From Bacteroidaceae bacterium (GTDB taxonomy: Bacteria > Bacteroidota > Bacteroidia > Bacteroidales > Bacteroidaceae), in NCBI GenBank assembly GCA_900770655.1, contig CAAGLA010000031.1:50507-114506 (forward strand): a DNA stretch of 64,000 bases, written 5' to 3'. The position numbers and the translations under genes are program-made. The notes under the pieces were generated by a model that saw only the letters and a program-made list of their open reading frames with translations, was not told the origin of the DNA and searched no databases. This document shows, piece after piece, positions 1 through 8,556 of this stretch. Every line of letters starts with the position of its first letter. The stretch's first letter is position 1.

Positions 1-1040
1 GTTTCAAATACAAAGTTCAAGCGCAGGGTAAAAGATGATGCCCCGAACACCTTGCAAGTGTTTATGCTCTTTATGCGCACAGGAATAAGCGCAAAGAAGA
101 AATTTACAAAGTTTATCATTGCAATGAGAATTATGAGTATAGCTATTGCAATGAAAGTATATGTAGTCAATCTGTTGCCCACTTCGTGATAAGTGGTACT
201 AACATCACTCGAAAAATATAGTTCGGTCAACGGATTCAGGCGTGGAGTAGCCATTTTAATGTATTGCTCGACGGTTTCTTCATCGGCATACAATTCGTGC
301 TCTACATTGAGAAGACGAAGCAAAGCCTCATTCATTTTCTCAACAACGGCATCGGGTGATGCACCATCTGCCAACTGTATGAAATAAGGATTGTTCCAGT
401 TGTTGGGGTTTTCATTCTCCTGCGCAATCGACATACCACCCCAACCGTCTGTTCCGTCAAGAATACTGGGCGAAGGAGTATCCTTACAAATGGCAACAAC
501 CACAGCCGTGTTCTCCTCGCTCGCCTCACGACCATAACAAAGCACGTCGCCAACCGAAAGGTTGAACCTTTTTGCAACCGACTCTTTCAGTACCAATGTA
601 TAATGGTCTATGACATTTTCAAGAGAACCCTCTATAACCTCAATGCCTAGAATCTCCAGTCCCTCGCGCTCAGTCTCGCACAAGTTCAACTCGATATTAT
701 CTATGCGGTCATCCAATTTTCTCGAATAAACGGAGTTTATATTGAAATGCCCGGTAGGTGTTATTGTGGAACTCTTTTCAATCTCCGGAATATCTTTGCA
801 AAGATCGTCGGGCAACTGACGTGCCCAAGTGATATCCCAATACCCCTCCTCGCTCCAATTCGGGTGTTCGAGGCGGTAGATATTCCGTGCATTTGGAATG
901 CCTTTGTTATATGAGAGGTCGAAATTCACCTGCACCATTATGATGTAGACAGCAGCAAAGGCTACCGCCATACCAAGTATATTAAGTAACGAAGAGGTTG
1001 TGTACCTTTTCAGCAGCATTATAAAGTTTTTGAAATACAT
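1..1040 (-). CDS. FtsX/MacB-type ABC transporter permease, C-terminus cut by window edge
   Basis: An open frame without stops runs from an ATG at 1040 to the first base of the window, so only about the N-terminal 346 residues are present. The protein begins with MYFKNFIMLLKRYTTSSLLN, followed by a first membrane segment (LGMAVAFAAVYIIMVQV), a large periplasmic domain, and a second membrane segment near the window edge (IAIAILIILIAMINFVNFF). The motif KVFGASSFTLRLNFVFE follows, matching the cytoplasmic loop of FtsX/MacB-family permeases. The start lies 40 bp after the HlyD-like gene, so it is the third gene of a leftward efflux operon (TolC, adaptor, permease). The substrate is unknown. An ATPase subunit would be expected beyond the edge. 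Confidence 0.85.
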   Translation of the reverse strand, partial: MYFKNFIMLLKRYTTSSLLNILGMAVAFAAVYIIMVQVNFDLSYNKGIPNARNIYRLEHPNWSEEGYWDITWARQLPDDLCKDIPEIEKSSTITPTGHFNINSVYSRKLDDRIDNIELNLCETEREGLEILGIEVIEGSLENVIDHYTLVLKESVAKRFNLSVGDVLCYGREASEENTAVVVAICKDTPSPSILDGTDGWGGMSIAQENENPNNWNNPYFIQLADGASPDAVVEKMNEALLRLLNVEHELYADEETVEQYIKMATPRLNPLTELYFSSDVSTTYHEVGNRLTTYTFIAIAILIILIAMINFVNFFFALIPVRIKSINTCKVFGASSFTLRLNFVFE

Positions 1041-1080
1041 AGTAATTGTTTATATGATTAGAATATTGTCACTGTTTTGG

Positions 1081-2340
1081 TTAGTTTAGGATAAGCACCT
1101 CATTGTCGCCGAAATTGTCGTACGACGATGTTATAACCTTTTCTCCGGGCATAAGTCCTTCGACAACCTCGTAGAACCTCGGGTTCTGGCGGCCTATGCG
1201 TATCTCGCGCCGGTAGGCCTTCCCGCCCGTCTCGTCTACAACGTATATCCAGCGACCACCGGTCTTCTGGAAGAATGCACCACGCGGAATATATACAGCC
1301 TCAACAGGCTGTCCAAGCTGCAGATTCAGGTTATATGTCTGGCCGGTACGTATATTGTCGGGCAGTTCTCCGGCAAATGTAAGGTCTACTTTGAATTTGC
1401 CGTCACGCACTTCGGGATAGACCTTCCTCAACAACATATCGTAACTGTTTTCTTGGCGCATAAAAGAGGCTGTGAGGCCTGTCACCACACGGTCTATATA
1501 ATGTTCGTCGACCATTGCCGTTACTTTGTAGGCCGACAGGTCGTTTATCTGCCCAATGGCATTGCCTTGTGAAAGTGTCTGCCCAAGAACCACATTCAAC
1601 ATACCCAGCTCGCCGTCTATAGGAGCCTTTACCTTAAGATTGTCAACCCTCTCGCGAATAAGTTGCATATTGAGCTGCATTGAACGCAGGTTCTCGTCGA
1701 GCTGCGCCACTTGTATTGTTCTGTAAAGAGAGTCCTGCCTTTGGCGTTCTCGCACAAGTTCACGCCTATTTACCGACAATTCGTAATCTTCGCGTGACTG
1801 AATGTAAACCTCGCGGGCAAGAAGGCCATCGTTATACAACACCTCGTTCTGCATATATGCACGATGCTTTCTGTTTACATCGAGGTCGAGTTGCAACATC
1901 TCCTGACGAAGAGACAGCCTCTCCTGCTCCATTGATATGAGAGTATTACGCAGTATATTCTGTTTTTCGGCAAGGTCGGCTTCCGATTGCAGTATCTGCA
2001 TAGAGAGCTGCTTGTTCGACATCTGAAGTATAACATCCCCGGCCTTAACAGTTGCTCCCTCTTCTATAAGTATTGAATCCACCACTCCACCTTCAAGAGG
2101 CGACAGCTGCATTGTTGTCATTGGCTGCACAATACCGCTCAGGCTGACATAGTCGTTGAATTCCCCCTCTTCGACATTCGACACCGTAACAGTAGCCATA
2201 TTAACGCGCAGAGTAGAAGCATTCTCTTTCAAAAGCAGCCACACAACGAGAATGACCATTATTAATCCAAAAGCATAAGGCAGGCTCTTCTTGCTTAATA
2301 CAGCACGCCACCCTGTTTTCTTTTCCAATTTAATATCCAT
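1081..2340 (-). CDS. HlyD-family periplasmic adaptor of an ABC efflux system
   Basis: About 419 residues from an ATG at 2340. A longer frame opens with TTG at 2382, but the extra 14 residues precede the natural cytoplasmic stretch MDIKLEKKTGWRAVLS and the membrane anchor (FGLIMVILVVWLLL), so the ATG is preferred. A biotinyl-lipoyl-like segment (LEGGVVDSILIEEGATVKAGDVIL split around the hairpin) is followed by a long Leu/Gln/Arg-rich coiled coil and a beta-barrel part ending in YIPRGAFFQKTGG. Such adaptors bridge an inner-membrane ABC permease to a TolC channel. It lies 45 bp after the TolC-like gene and 40 bp before the permease on the same strand, which supports one tripartite pump. Specificity (macrolide, peptide, lipid) cannot be told. 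Confidence 0.88.
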   Translation of the reverse strand: MDIKLEKKTGWRAVLSKKSLPYAFGLIMVILVVWLLLKENASTLRVNMATVTVSNVEEGEFNDYVSLSGIVQPMTTMQLSPLEGGVVDSILIEEGATVKAGDVILQMSNKQLSMQILQSEADLAEKQNILRNTLISMEQERLSLRQEMLQLDLDVNRKHRAYMQNEVLYNDGLLAREVYIQSREDYELSVNRRELVRERQRQDSLYRTIQVAQLDENLRSMQLNMQLIRERVDNLKVKAPIDGELGMLNVVLGQTLSQGNAIGQINDLSAYKVTAMVDEHYIDRVVTGLTASFMRQENSYDMLLRKVYPEVRDGKFKVDLTFAGELPDNIRTGQTYNLNLQLGQPVEAVYIPRGAFFQKTGGRWIYVVDETGGKAYRREIRIGRQNPRFYEVVEGLMPGEKVITSSYDNFGDNEVLILN

Positions 2341-2384
2341 ACAATATCTTATTTTAATCTTTAAATCTGTTCTGTCATACAAAA

Positions 2385-3707
2385 TTATTCCATTACAAAA
2401 GGAATGCCGCTGTAATAATCGACCATACGTTTCTCTATCATATACTGCAGTCTGGAGCGCAAGCAGTCCGACTGTGCCTGCAGAAGCGTAGCCGAGGCAT
2501 TCTGCAACTCAACCGTTGTAACAAGCCCCTCGTTATATTTTGCAACAATGCCATTATATGCAAGACGTGAAGCCTCAACCTTTCTCAAAGCCATATTATA
2601 TTGCATTCTGTACCCCTCCATTTGCCTGCAGGCCTGAACCACTTCGCTCTCCACAGTATTTCTGACAGCCTCTCTTTCCAGTTCGGCATTGCGCAGGGCA
2701 TTACGGGAATAGCGTACCGAGGCTCTACGGCTAAAATTGGAAAATATAGGAATAGACATTGAAAGCGAAATGTATTCACCGCTGTTATTCTTAAACTGAG
2801 AAGAGAAACCGGGATATGCCTCCCTATTGTCGAAATTTACGAAATAGCTTGTATTTATACCGGCCGACAGACTTATGGTAGGAAACCAAGCCCCGTTTGC
2901 AATGAGGAGGTTCAACTTAGACTCTCTTACAGCAAGTTCCGAAGAGACAACCATAGCATTGTTCTCAAGAGCATACTCAAGAACATCTTCTTCGGAAACC
3001 ATAGAAGAAAGAATGGCTGTTTCGGGAAAATCGGCAATATCCAACGGATACTCTTGCGGATAGTTCATAACTTCACGAAGTCTAATCCACGACAAAGCCA
3101 GATTATTATTCTGCTCTGTGAGCATATAATCGTAGTTGGCCTCCTGAGAAGAGAGTTCTGCAACGTCCGATGCACTCTTGCGCCCGCAATCGTACAGTGC
3201 TTGCGCCTGCTCAAGAGAGAGGCGGGCGGCAGCAAGCTGCTCTTCGGCAATCTTTACCGTACCTCTATAATAGAGAACATCTATATAGGCCCGCATAACT
3301 TCCATAGCAACCCTGTCGCGTGCTATCTGAAGCTCGCTGTAACCGCGTTCACGCGCAACAGCGGCAACACGTATGCCGTTGACATACCGCAAGCCGGCAA
3401 ATATAGGCATTGAAGCTGTCAAGCTATAAGAATTACCCAATGTAGCGACATTGGTATAATTGTTTGTTTCAGGGTCAATAGAACGCCCGAAGTTGGCCGA
3501 AGCCGAAACACCGGCCGACAAAGAGGGAAAAAGAGAAGCTATGGAACGTTTGTAGTCCATATCGGCATTGTCGAGAACATTCTGTTGTTTACTCACTGTA
3601 ATAGAGTGCTGCAAGGCGTAAACCATACACTCGTCCATTGTCATTAACTGTGCAGTTGAGGAAAAAACCACAAGACCTGCAAAAACTATTGTCATTAACC
3701 TTTTCAT
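2385..3707 (-). CDS. TolC-family outer membrane efflux protein
   Basis: 440 residues starting at the ATG at 3707 with a clear signal peptide (MKRLMTIVFAGLVVFSSTAQ). The mature part has the two tandem halves of outer-membrane efflux proteins: long amphipathic helices rich in Ala, Glu, Gln and Arg (for example EEQLAAARLSLEQAQALYDCG and the matching second-half helix KVEASRLAYNGIVAKYNEG), with short beta segments. Family members form the outer-membrane channel of tripartite pumps. It is the first gene of the leftward operon with the HlyD-like adaptor and ABC permease. The 342-bp gap to the divergent gene at 4050 must contain its promoter, but I could not place a convincing leftward -7 element. 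Confidence 0.88.
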   Translation of the reverse strand: MKRLMTIVFAGLVVFSSTAQLMTMDECMVYALQHSITVSKQQNVLDNADMDYKRSIASLFPSLSAGVSASANFGRSIDPETNNYTNVATLGNSYSLTASMPIFAGLRYVNGIRVAAVARERGYSELQIARDRVAMEVMRAYIDVLYYRGTVKIAEEQLAAARLSLEQAQALYDCGRKSASDVAELSSQEANYDYMLTEQNNNLALSWIRLREVMNYPQEYPLDIADFPETAILSSMVSEEDVLEYALENNAMVVSSELAVRESKLNLLIANGAWFPTISLSAGINTSYFVNFDNREAYPGFSSQFKNNSGEYISLSMSIPIFSNFSRRASVRYSRNALRNAELEREAVRNTVESEVVQACRQMEGYRMQYNMALRKVEASRLAYNGIVAKYNEGLVTTVELQNASATLLQAQSDCLRSRLQYMIEKRMVDYYSGIPFVME

Positions 3708-3991
3708 ACATAAAATTTTCTAATAGAGTATGTGCCAAAAGCGTGCCAAAAACATTAAATAATTAATTTTGAACACATTGCGTAAACAACTGTTGTTTTA
3801 ATATGTAAATAATTTGGACACTGCAAGTATATTTTTTGGACAAAAGGAGGGTATTCTGTTGTTGCTGCTTATACTCACAATGCCCTATACAGGACCTGCT
3901 ATGCGCAGTATGCCAAGCATTAAGCGGTGCAAGGAGATTGCCGCAGCGCTATGCCGCACCAAAAGGAGAGAGAAAAACATTTCATAATAGA

Positions 3992-4021
3992 TTTGTTTAC
4001 AGCTGCTTTTTATTATCTTCG
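3992..4021 (+). promoter_or_regulatory. Bacteroidota-type promoter for the SpmAB-like gene
   Basis: TTTG at 3992-3995, 18 bp, then TATCTTCG at 4014-4021, one mismatch from TAnnTTTG. It lies 28 bp before the ATG at 4050. Its position argues that the upstream in-frame codons from 3927 are not translated. The rest of the 3708-4049 gap shows no gene. Confidence 0.55.
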
Positions 4022-4049
4022 CGGTTGTGTAACTGAAAAAGAGATAGCA

Positions 4050-5282
4050 ATGGTTCTCAATTATATTTGGATAGCCTTTTTTCTCATTGCTTTTGTAATA
4101 GCAATGGGGAAACTTGTTTTCTGCGGAGATACAACTGTGTTTCCATCGATTATTGATTCCACATTCGAGCAGGCAAAGAGTGCTTTTGAGCTATCTCTGG
4201 GGCTCACCGGTGTGCTGTCGCTGTGGATGGGCATTATGAAGATTGGCGAAAAGGGAGGGCTTGTTGCTTGGCTCGCAAAACTGCTGAGCCCTGTACTGAG
4301 CAAGATATTCCCCGATATTCCAAAAGGACACCCCGCTACGGGAACTATGTTTATGAATTTTTCGGCCAATATGCTTGGGCTCGACAATGCCGCTACTCCT
4401 ATGGGACTGAAGGCTATGCAGCAGCTGCAGGAACTGAACAAGGAGAAGGATACAGCCAGCAACCCAATGATTATGTTCTTGGTGCTTAACACTTCGGGGC
4501 TCACCATTATACCTATTTCGGTTCTTATGTACCGTGCACAAATGGGCGCACAAAACCCTACAGATGTTTTTATCCCTATACTGATTGCTACAACCGTATC
4601 GACACTGGTTGGGCTCATTGTTACAAGCATATACCAACGTATAAACCTGCTTAACAGGACAATGCTTCTGTTTTTAGGCGGGGTGTGCCTGCTTGTCGCC
4701 GGCGGTACAGTTGGAATGATGCAGCTGTCACAGGTGCAGATAGAGGTTGTATCGACATCGCTCGCAAATGTTATTCTGTTCACCATTATAGTAATGTTCA
4801 TTGTTTCGGGTATGTTTGCCCGAATAAATGTGTACGAATCGTTCATCGAGGGAGCAAAAGAGGGATTCAACACCGCTGTGCGCATTATCCCCTATCTCGT
4901 TGCCATTCTCGTTGCCATTGGCGTGTTCAGAGCTTCGGGAGGTATGGATGTTATAATGAACGGTGTCGCGTGGTGTGCCGATGCGGTGGGGCTTGACAGC
5001 GACTTTGTCGGTGCATTGCCTACAGCTATAATGAAACCACTCAGCGGCAGCGGCGCGCGCGGAATGATGGTCGATGCTATGAACACATACGGAGTCGATT
5101 CGTTTGCAGGCCGCCTTGCCTGCCTGTTCCAAGGGGCAACAGACACAACGTTCTATATTCTGGCTGTCTACTTCGGCAGCGTGGGAATAAAAAAGACACG
5201 CCACGCTGTAGGTTGCGGACTTGCAGCCGACCTTGCCGGAATTATTGCAGCGATAATTGTTGGATACATATTCTTTGGGTAA
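4050..5282 (+). CDS. SpmA/SpmB-like fused nucleoside-recognition (Gate) membrane protein
   Basis: 410 residues from the ATG at 4050; an in-frame start at 3927 would place 41 extra residues upstream of the promoter. The protein is a string of hydrophobic membrane segments with two copies of the Gate/nucleoside-recognition pattern. The first has TGTMFMNFSANMLGLDNAAT followed by PMGLKAMQ, and the second has GALPTAIMKPLSGSGARGMM. In spore-formers these halves are the separate proteins SpmA and SpmB; the Bacteroidota form is a single fused chain. The biological role outside sporulation is not known to me. The stop is 16 bp before ybeY, so the two are probably cotranscribed. Confidence 0.8.
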   Translation: MVLNYIWIAFFLIAFVIAMGKLVFCGDTTVFPSIIDSTFEQAKSAFELSLGLTGVLSLWMGIMKIGEKGGLVAWLAKLLSPVLSKIFPDIPKGHPATGTMFMNFSANMLGLDNAATPMGLKAMQQLQELNKEKDTASNPMIMFLVLNTSGLTIIPISVLMYRAQMGAQNPTDVFIPILIATTVSTLVGLIVTSIYQRINLLNRTMLLFLGGVCLLVAGGTVGMMQLSQVQIEVVSTSLANVILFTIIVMFIVSGMFARINVYESFIEGAKEGFNTAVRIIPYLVAILVAIGVFRASGGMDVIMNGVAWCADAVGLDSDFVGALPTAIMKPLSGSGARGMMVDAMNTYGVDSFAGRLACLFQGATDTTFYILAVYFGSVGIKKTRHAVGCGLAADLAGIIAAIIVGYIFFG

Positions 5283-5298
5283 AATTAAAGAGGAAAAA

Positions 5299-5718
5299 AT
5301 GATAAGCTACCAGACCGACGGGGTTAAGATGCCCCCTATTAAAAGACGTGAGATTACAGTTTGGATAAAGGCCGTTGCAGCCACATACGGAAAAAAGGTG
5401 GGCGAGATAGCCTACATATTCTGCAACGACGAGAAGATATTGGAGGTGAATCGCGAATATCTGCAGCACGACTATTACACAGACATTATAACTTTCGACT
5501 ACTGCGAGGGTGATGAAATAAGCGGCGACCTTTTCATTTCGCTCGACACAGTGCAGAGCAACAGCGAAATGGTTGGAGCAACCTATATACAGGAACTGCA
5601 CCGTGTGATTATACACGGCATACTGCACCTGTGCGGCATAAACGACAAGGGAGAAGGTGAACGCGAGATTATGGAAGCCTGCGAGAACAAGGCTCTGGCA
5701 ATGATAAAGCCGGAGTGA
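5299..5718 (+). CDS. ybeY: Endoribonuclease YbeY (rRNA maturation)
   Basis: 139 residues from the ATG at 5299, preceded by an AGAGGA ribosome-binding site. The longer TTG frame from 5257 would overlap the upstream gene and adds no conserved residues. The zinc-binding signature HGILHLCGINDKGEGER (H-G-x-L-H-L-x-G plus the downstream Asp) marks the YbeY family of single-strand endoribonucleases needed for 16S rRNA 3'-end processing and ribosome quality control. Length fits the family. It follows the SpmAB-like gene by 16 bp and is closed by a strong hairpin terminator. Confidence 0.93.
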   Translation: MISYQTDGVKMPPIKRREITVWIKAVAATYGKKVGEIAYIFCNDEKILEVNREYLQHDYYTDIITFDYCEGDEISGDLFISLDTVQSNSEMVGATYIQELHRVIIHGILHLCGINDKGEGEREIMEACENKALAMIKPE

Positions 5719-5731
5719 TTCGTTTATATAC

Positions 5732-5772
5732 AAAGCGGGCGCCCCATTTTTACTTTTGGGGCGCCCGCTTTT
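5732..5772. terminator. Bidirectional terminator between ybeY and the duplicated-domain protein
   Basis: A perfect 15-bp GC-rich inverted repeat (arms 5732-5746 and 5757-5771, core GCGGGCGCCCC) encloses a T-rich loop and is flanked by A and T tracts. It serves the convergent genes on both sides. Confidence 0.9.
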
Positions 5773-5790
5773 ATAGTGGGAATAATTCAA

Positions 5791-7074
5791 TTAAGGACAA
5801 ACAGGGCGGATGCTGAAACCGGTCTTGCGAGTGAAGGTCTCTACCTCATAGTCGCCGTCACTGTAGAAATCGAGGTAATAGGCATTTGAAGTACTTCCCG
5901 ACACAGCCGAAGATGTCCAATAGTTGCCGTTTACATCGCCGCCAAGCAGTTCATCGCCGCTGAACCAACCGCCGGCAGGCAAGAAGATGCTGTTGCCATT
6001 AGGACCTGTAACCCTATAACCGCGAGTTCCGTTAACAGTTGTCCAAGTCCAGTTGCAACGGTTCACCAGTTCCTGCATTTCGGCCTGTGTAGGCATTCGC
6101 CAGTTGCCGCCCCACTCTGAACGTGCAACATCGTAGCTTGTACCTGCAATGTTACGGCCTATGCTTGTGTAATCGTAACCATTGTGATAATTATAGGTAG
6201 TTTCTGTAAAATCACTCTTTACATAGGTTTCGCCCCAAGCATAGAATATACCTCTGTCCGAAGGAGAAGAAGCACCTACGTTATACGAAGCCCAGCATAC
6301 ACTAAGACCGAGGTCTACTCTGCGGCTGTCGGAATATGAACTGCTTGAACTTGAGCCTGAAGAGATACTTTCTCTAACATTGCGAAGATCATTTGGACGG
6401 ATACCGCCACCACCGCTGCCCGATGGAGATGGGGTGCTGCTTCTTGGACAAACCGGACGAATGCTGAAACCGGTATCGCGGCCGAATGTTTCAACCTCGT
6501 AGTCACCACCTGAGTAGAAATCGAGATAGTAGGCGCTGTATGAAGAACCCGATGTAGTTGATGCAGTCCAATAGTTACCGTTTACATTGTAACCGGTCAA
6601 TTCATCGTCGTTGTACCAACCACCGGCCGGCAAGAATATACTGTTGCCGTTAGGGCCTGTAACTCTGTAACCATCGACGCCATTAACGGTTGTCCAGTAC
6701 CAGTTGCAACGGTTCACAAGTTCCTGCATTTCGGCCTGTGTAGGCATTCTCCAACTGCCGCCCCACTGAGAACGTGCAACGTCGTAACTTGTACCGGCAA
6801 TATTGGTACCTATATTTATATATTCATAACCGTTGTGGTATTGATAGGACGATTCTGTAAACTCACTTTTTATATATGTTTCGCCCCAAGCATAGAATAT
6901 ACCTGCCTCTGAAGGTGTAGATGCACCTACATTGCAGGTAGCCCAATTGACACTGAGGCCTAAATCGACCATTTGATGATAACCGTCGCCACTCTCACTG
7001 TTTGTTGCGAATGAGTTTGTCGCAAATAGCGTAAAGAACGCTAAAACATAGGTAAAAATTGATTTGTGTAACAT
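5791..7074 (-). CDS. Secreted protein with two tandem Fibrobacter-succinogenes-major-paralog-like domains
   Basis: 427 residues with a signal peptide (MLHKSIFTYVLAFFTLFATNSFA). Two nearly identical domains of roughly 185 residues follow. Each starts VDLGLSVNWATCNVGA or VDLGLSVCWASYNVGA, continues with FYAWGETY, RMPTQAEMQELVNRCNW, GPNGNSIFLPAGGW and NGNYWT, and ends GFSIRPVCP. They are joined by a Pro, Gly and Ser-rich linker (SPSGSGGGG and a serine run). This pattern resembles the FISUMP/DUF1566-type paralogous domain common in Bacteroidota surface and secreted proteins; function is unknown. The near identity of the two halves, also at DNA level, indicates a recent internal duplication. It is monocistronic, bounded by terminators on both sides. 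Confidence 0.8.
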   Translation of the reverse strand: MLHKSIFTYVLAFFTLFATNSFATNSESGDGYHQMVDLGLSVNWATCNVGASTPSEAGIFYAWGETYIKSEFTESSYQYHNGYEYINIGTNIAGTSYDVARSQWGGSWRMPTQAEMQELVNRCNWYWTTVNGVDGYRVTGPNGNSIFLPAGGWYNDDELTGYNVNGNYWTASTTSGSSYSAYYLDFYSGGDYEVETFGRDTGFSIRPVCPRSSTPSPSGSGGGGIRPNDLRNVRESISSGSSSSSSYSDSRRVDLGLSVCWASYNVGASSPSDRGIFYAWGETYVKSDFTETTYNYHNGYDYTSIGRNIAGTSYDVARSEWGGNWRMPTQAEMQELVNRCNWTWTTVNGTRGYRVTGPNGNSIFLPAGGWFSGDELLGGDVNGNYWTSSAVSGSTSNAYYLDFYSDGDYEVETFTRKTGFSIRPVCP

Positions 7075-7110
7075 AATAATATTGTATTGATTAGTGATTG
7101 TTTCTGTTTG

Positions 7111-7118
7111 CGAAGATA
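7111..7118 (-). promoter_or_regulatory. -7 element for the duplicated-domain protein gene
   Basis: On the minus strand the sequence reads TATCTTCG followed by C, 36 bp before the ATG at 7074. It is the same TATCTTCGC variant seen before the SpmAB-like gene, dapB and mutS. No clear TTTG box is seen at the usual distance. Confidence 0.45.
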
Positions 7119-7208
7119 TAAGAAATATTAAATTAAGAAAAATTTATGAACAGTTTTTACGCGAACTGCCCACATTAAGTTACGAAACTGTACGTTTGGG
7201 TTACGAAA

Positions 7209-7243
7209 CAAAAAAGATGCCAAGCAACAAAGCTAAGCATCTT
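7209..7243 (-). terminator. Rho-independent terminator after the M20 deacylase gene
   Basis: On the minus strand AAGATGC and GCATCTT (plus-strand 7237-7243 and 7214-7220) form a stem followed by a T run. It lies 25 bp downstream of the stop codon at 7268. Confidence 0.75.
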
Positions 7244-7267
7244 CCCTTTTAATATATATGTATATTA

Positions 7268-8341
7268 TTACAATTTTAACCCGTCGAGCATCTTTGCAAA
7301 AAGTTCTATGCCCTCGCGTATTTCGCTTATTAGAATATACTCGTTTGCCGTGTGTGAACGTGCCGAATCGCCCGGGCCCATCTTTAGGGTGGGAATGTTG
7401 AGCAACGCCTGATTGGAAAGGGTTGGGGAGCCGAATGGCTTAAGGCCAAGTTCCAGAGCACGCTGCACCAGCGGGTGGTTCATTGATATTGACGATGAGT
7501 TAAGACGTGTGGAGCGCGCCTTAACCTCACTGCCCACATTCTCTTTTATGATATCAAGGAGTTCCTGATTGCTGTAACATTCATTGCTGCGTATATCTAC
7601 CACGTAGCTGCAACTGTCGGGGATTACATTGTGCTGTGTACCGGCATTAACCTGAGTGACGGTCATCTTTACATCGCCAAGCAGCGGCGAGGTGTTGGGA
7701 TATTTATAGTTGCGGAACCACTCTATATCGTCAATAGCCTTGTAAATGGCATTTACACCTTCGTTGCGGGCAGCGTGCCCCTGCTTGCCCTGCGCTACGC
7801 AGTCTATTACCATAAGACCCTTTTCGGCAATGGCCGGCTGCATAGATGTGGGCTCGCCTATTATAGCACAACTTATTGGGGGCAAAAGAGGAAGCACAGC
7901 CTCTATGCCGTTCTTGCCCGACACCTCCTCTTCGGCCGAAGCGAGAAATATTGTATTGTATTGCTGCGGTTTCTGGCAAATTTTGTAGAATACCTGCAAA
8001 AGGGTTACCAGCGAGGCACCGTCGTCGTTGCTGCCAAGACCATATATTTTATCACCGTCTACAATGGGGGTATACGGGTGCTTGCTCCAGCCTCCGGCCG
8101 GCTTTACTGTGTCTATATGCGCATCGAGCAGCAACGTGGGGCGCGAAGCGTCGAACCCGGGAGCTACCAACCAGAGGTTGTTAAGGTGACGGTGTATTTC
8201 GCACTGCACCGGCGCACCGCGCTCAATGAACATCTGCAGCCTGTCGGTGGCATCGCCCTCTTCGCGGCTGAGCGAAGGGGTATTTATGAGCACTTTCAAC
8301 AACTCGACAGCACGTTTTACATTAGATTCTGTTATAACCAT
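7268..8341 (-). CDS. M20 metallopeptidase family deacylase, probable N-acyl-ornithine deacetylase (ArgE-like)
   Basis: 357 residues from the ATG at 8341; the longer frame to 8401 runs into the promoter. Motifs of the M20 dinuclear zinc family are visible: LLLDAHIDTVKP (zinc His and Asp), GLGSNDDGASLVTLL (bridging Asp), SAEEEVSGKNGIE (catalytic Glu pair), IGEPTSMQPA and the C-terminal zinc His in ARSHTANEY. The segment TRLNSSSISMNHPLVQRA is typical of the lid or dimerisation to catalytic-domain return. In Bacteroidota, the closest function is acetyl- or succinyl-ornithine deacetylase in arginine synthesis, inferred from family and length. DapE or a generic dipeptidase is the alternative. No arginine genes lie nearby. 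Confidence 0.8.
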   Translation of the reverse strand: MVITESNVKRAVELLKVLINTPSLSREEGDATDRLQMFIERGAPVQCEIHRHLNNLWLVAPGFDASRPTLLLDAHIDTVKPAGGWSKHPYTPIVDGDKIYGLGSNDDGASLVTLLQVFYKICQKPQQYNTIFLASAEEEVSGKNGIEAVLPLLPPISCAIIGEPTSMQPAIAEKGLMVIDCVAQGKQGHAARNEGVNAIYKAIDDIEWFRNYKYPNTSPLLGDVKMTVTQVNAGTQHNVIPDSCSYVVDIRSNECYSNQELLDIIKENVGSEVKARSTRLNSSSISMNHPLVQRALELGLKPFGSPTLSNQALLNIPTLKMGPGDSARSHTANEYILISEIREGIELFAKMLDGLKL

Positions 8342-8360
8342 ATCATTTTCTATTCCACTG

Positions 8361-8393
8361 CAAAGGTACAACGATAAAAAAACATTTGCCAAA
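8361..8393 (-). promoter_or_regulatory. Bacteroidota-type promoter for the M20 deacylase
   Basis: On the minus strand TTTG (8390-8393), 21 bp, then TACCTTTG (8361-8368), a perfect TAnnTTTG. It lies 20 bp before the ATG at 8341. Confidence 0.65.
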
Positions 8394-8482
8394 TGTTCCA
8401 TTCAAAAAATATCAACAACGGTTGCCGGATAATTCCGTATTTTATTGTGTTAAAAATATTTCAGAGCCTATAGCGCCCATAA

Positions 8483-8514
8483 TTTGGTTATTTTTGAATA
8501 TCGTTGTACCTTTG
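8483..8514 (+). promoter_or_regulatory. Bacteroidota-type promoter for prfB
   Basis: TTTG at 8483-8486, 20 bp, then TACCTTTG at 8507-8514. It lies 42 bp before the prfB ATG and is divergent from the deacylase promoter. Confidence 0.7.
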
Positions 8515-8556
8515 CGCGGTATTTTACAGAACTCTCCACAATAGAATTTATAAAAG

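Noticed and set aside
3927..4049. An N-terminal extension of the SpmAB-like protein
   Set aside because: The frame crosses the promoter boxes at 3992-4021 and its residues are not membrane-like as in the family start.
4061..4885. A 274-codon frame on the minus strand inside the SpmAB-like gene
   Set aside because: It mirrors the plus-strand gene, has low-complexity Ser/Thr/Ile content and no family likeness; the plus-strand frame carries the conserved motifs.
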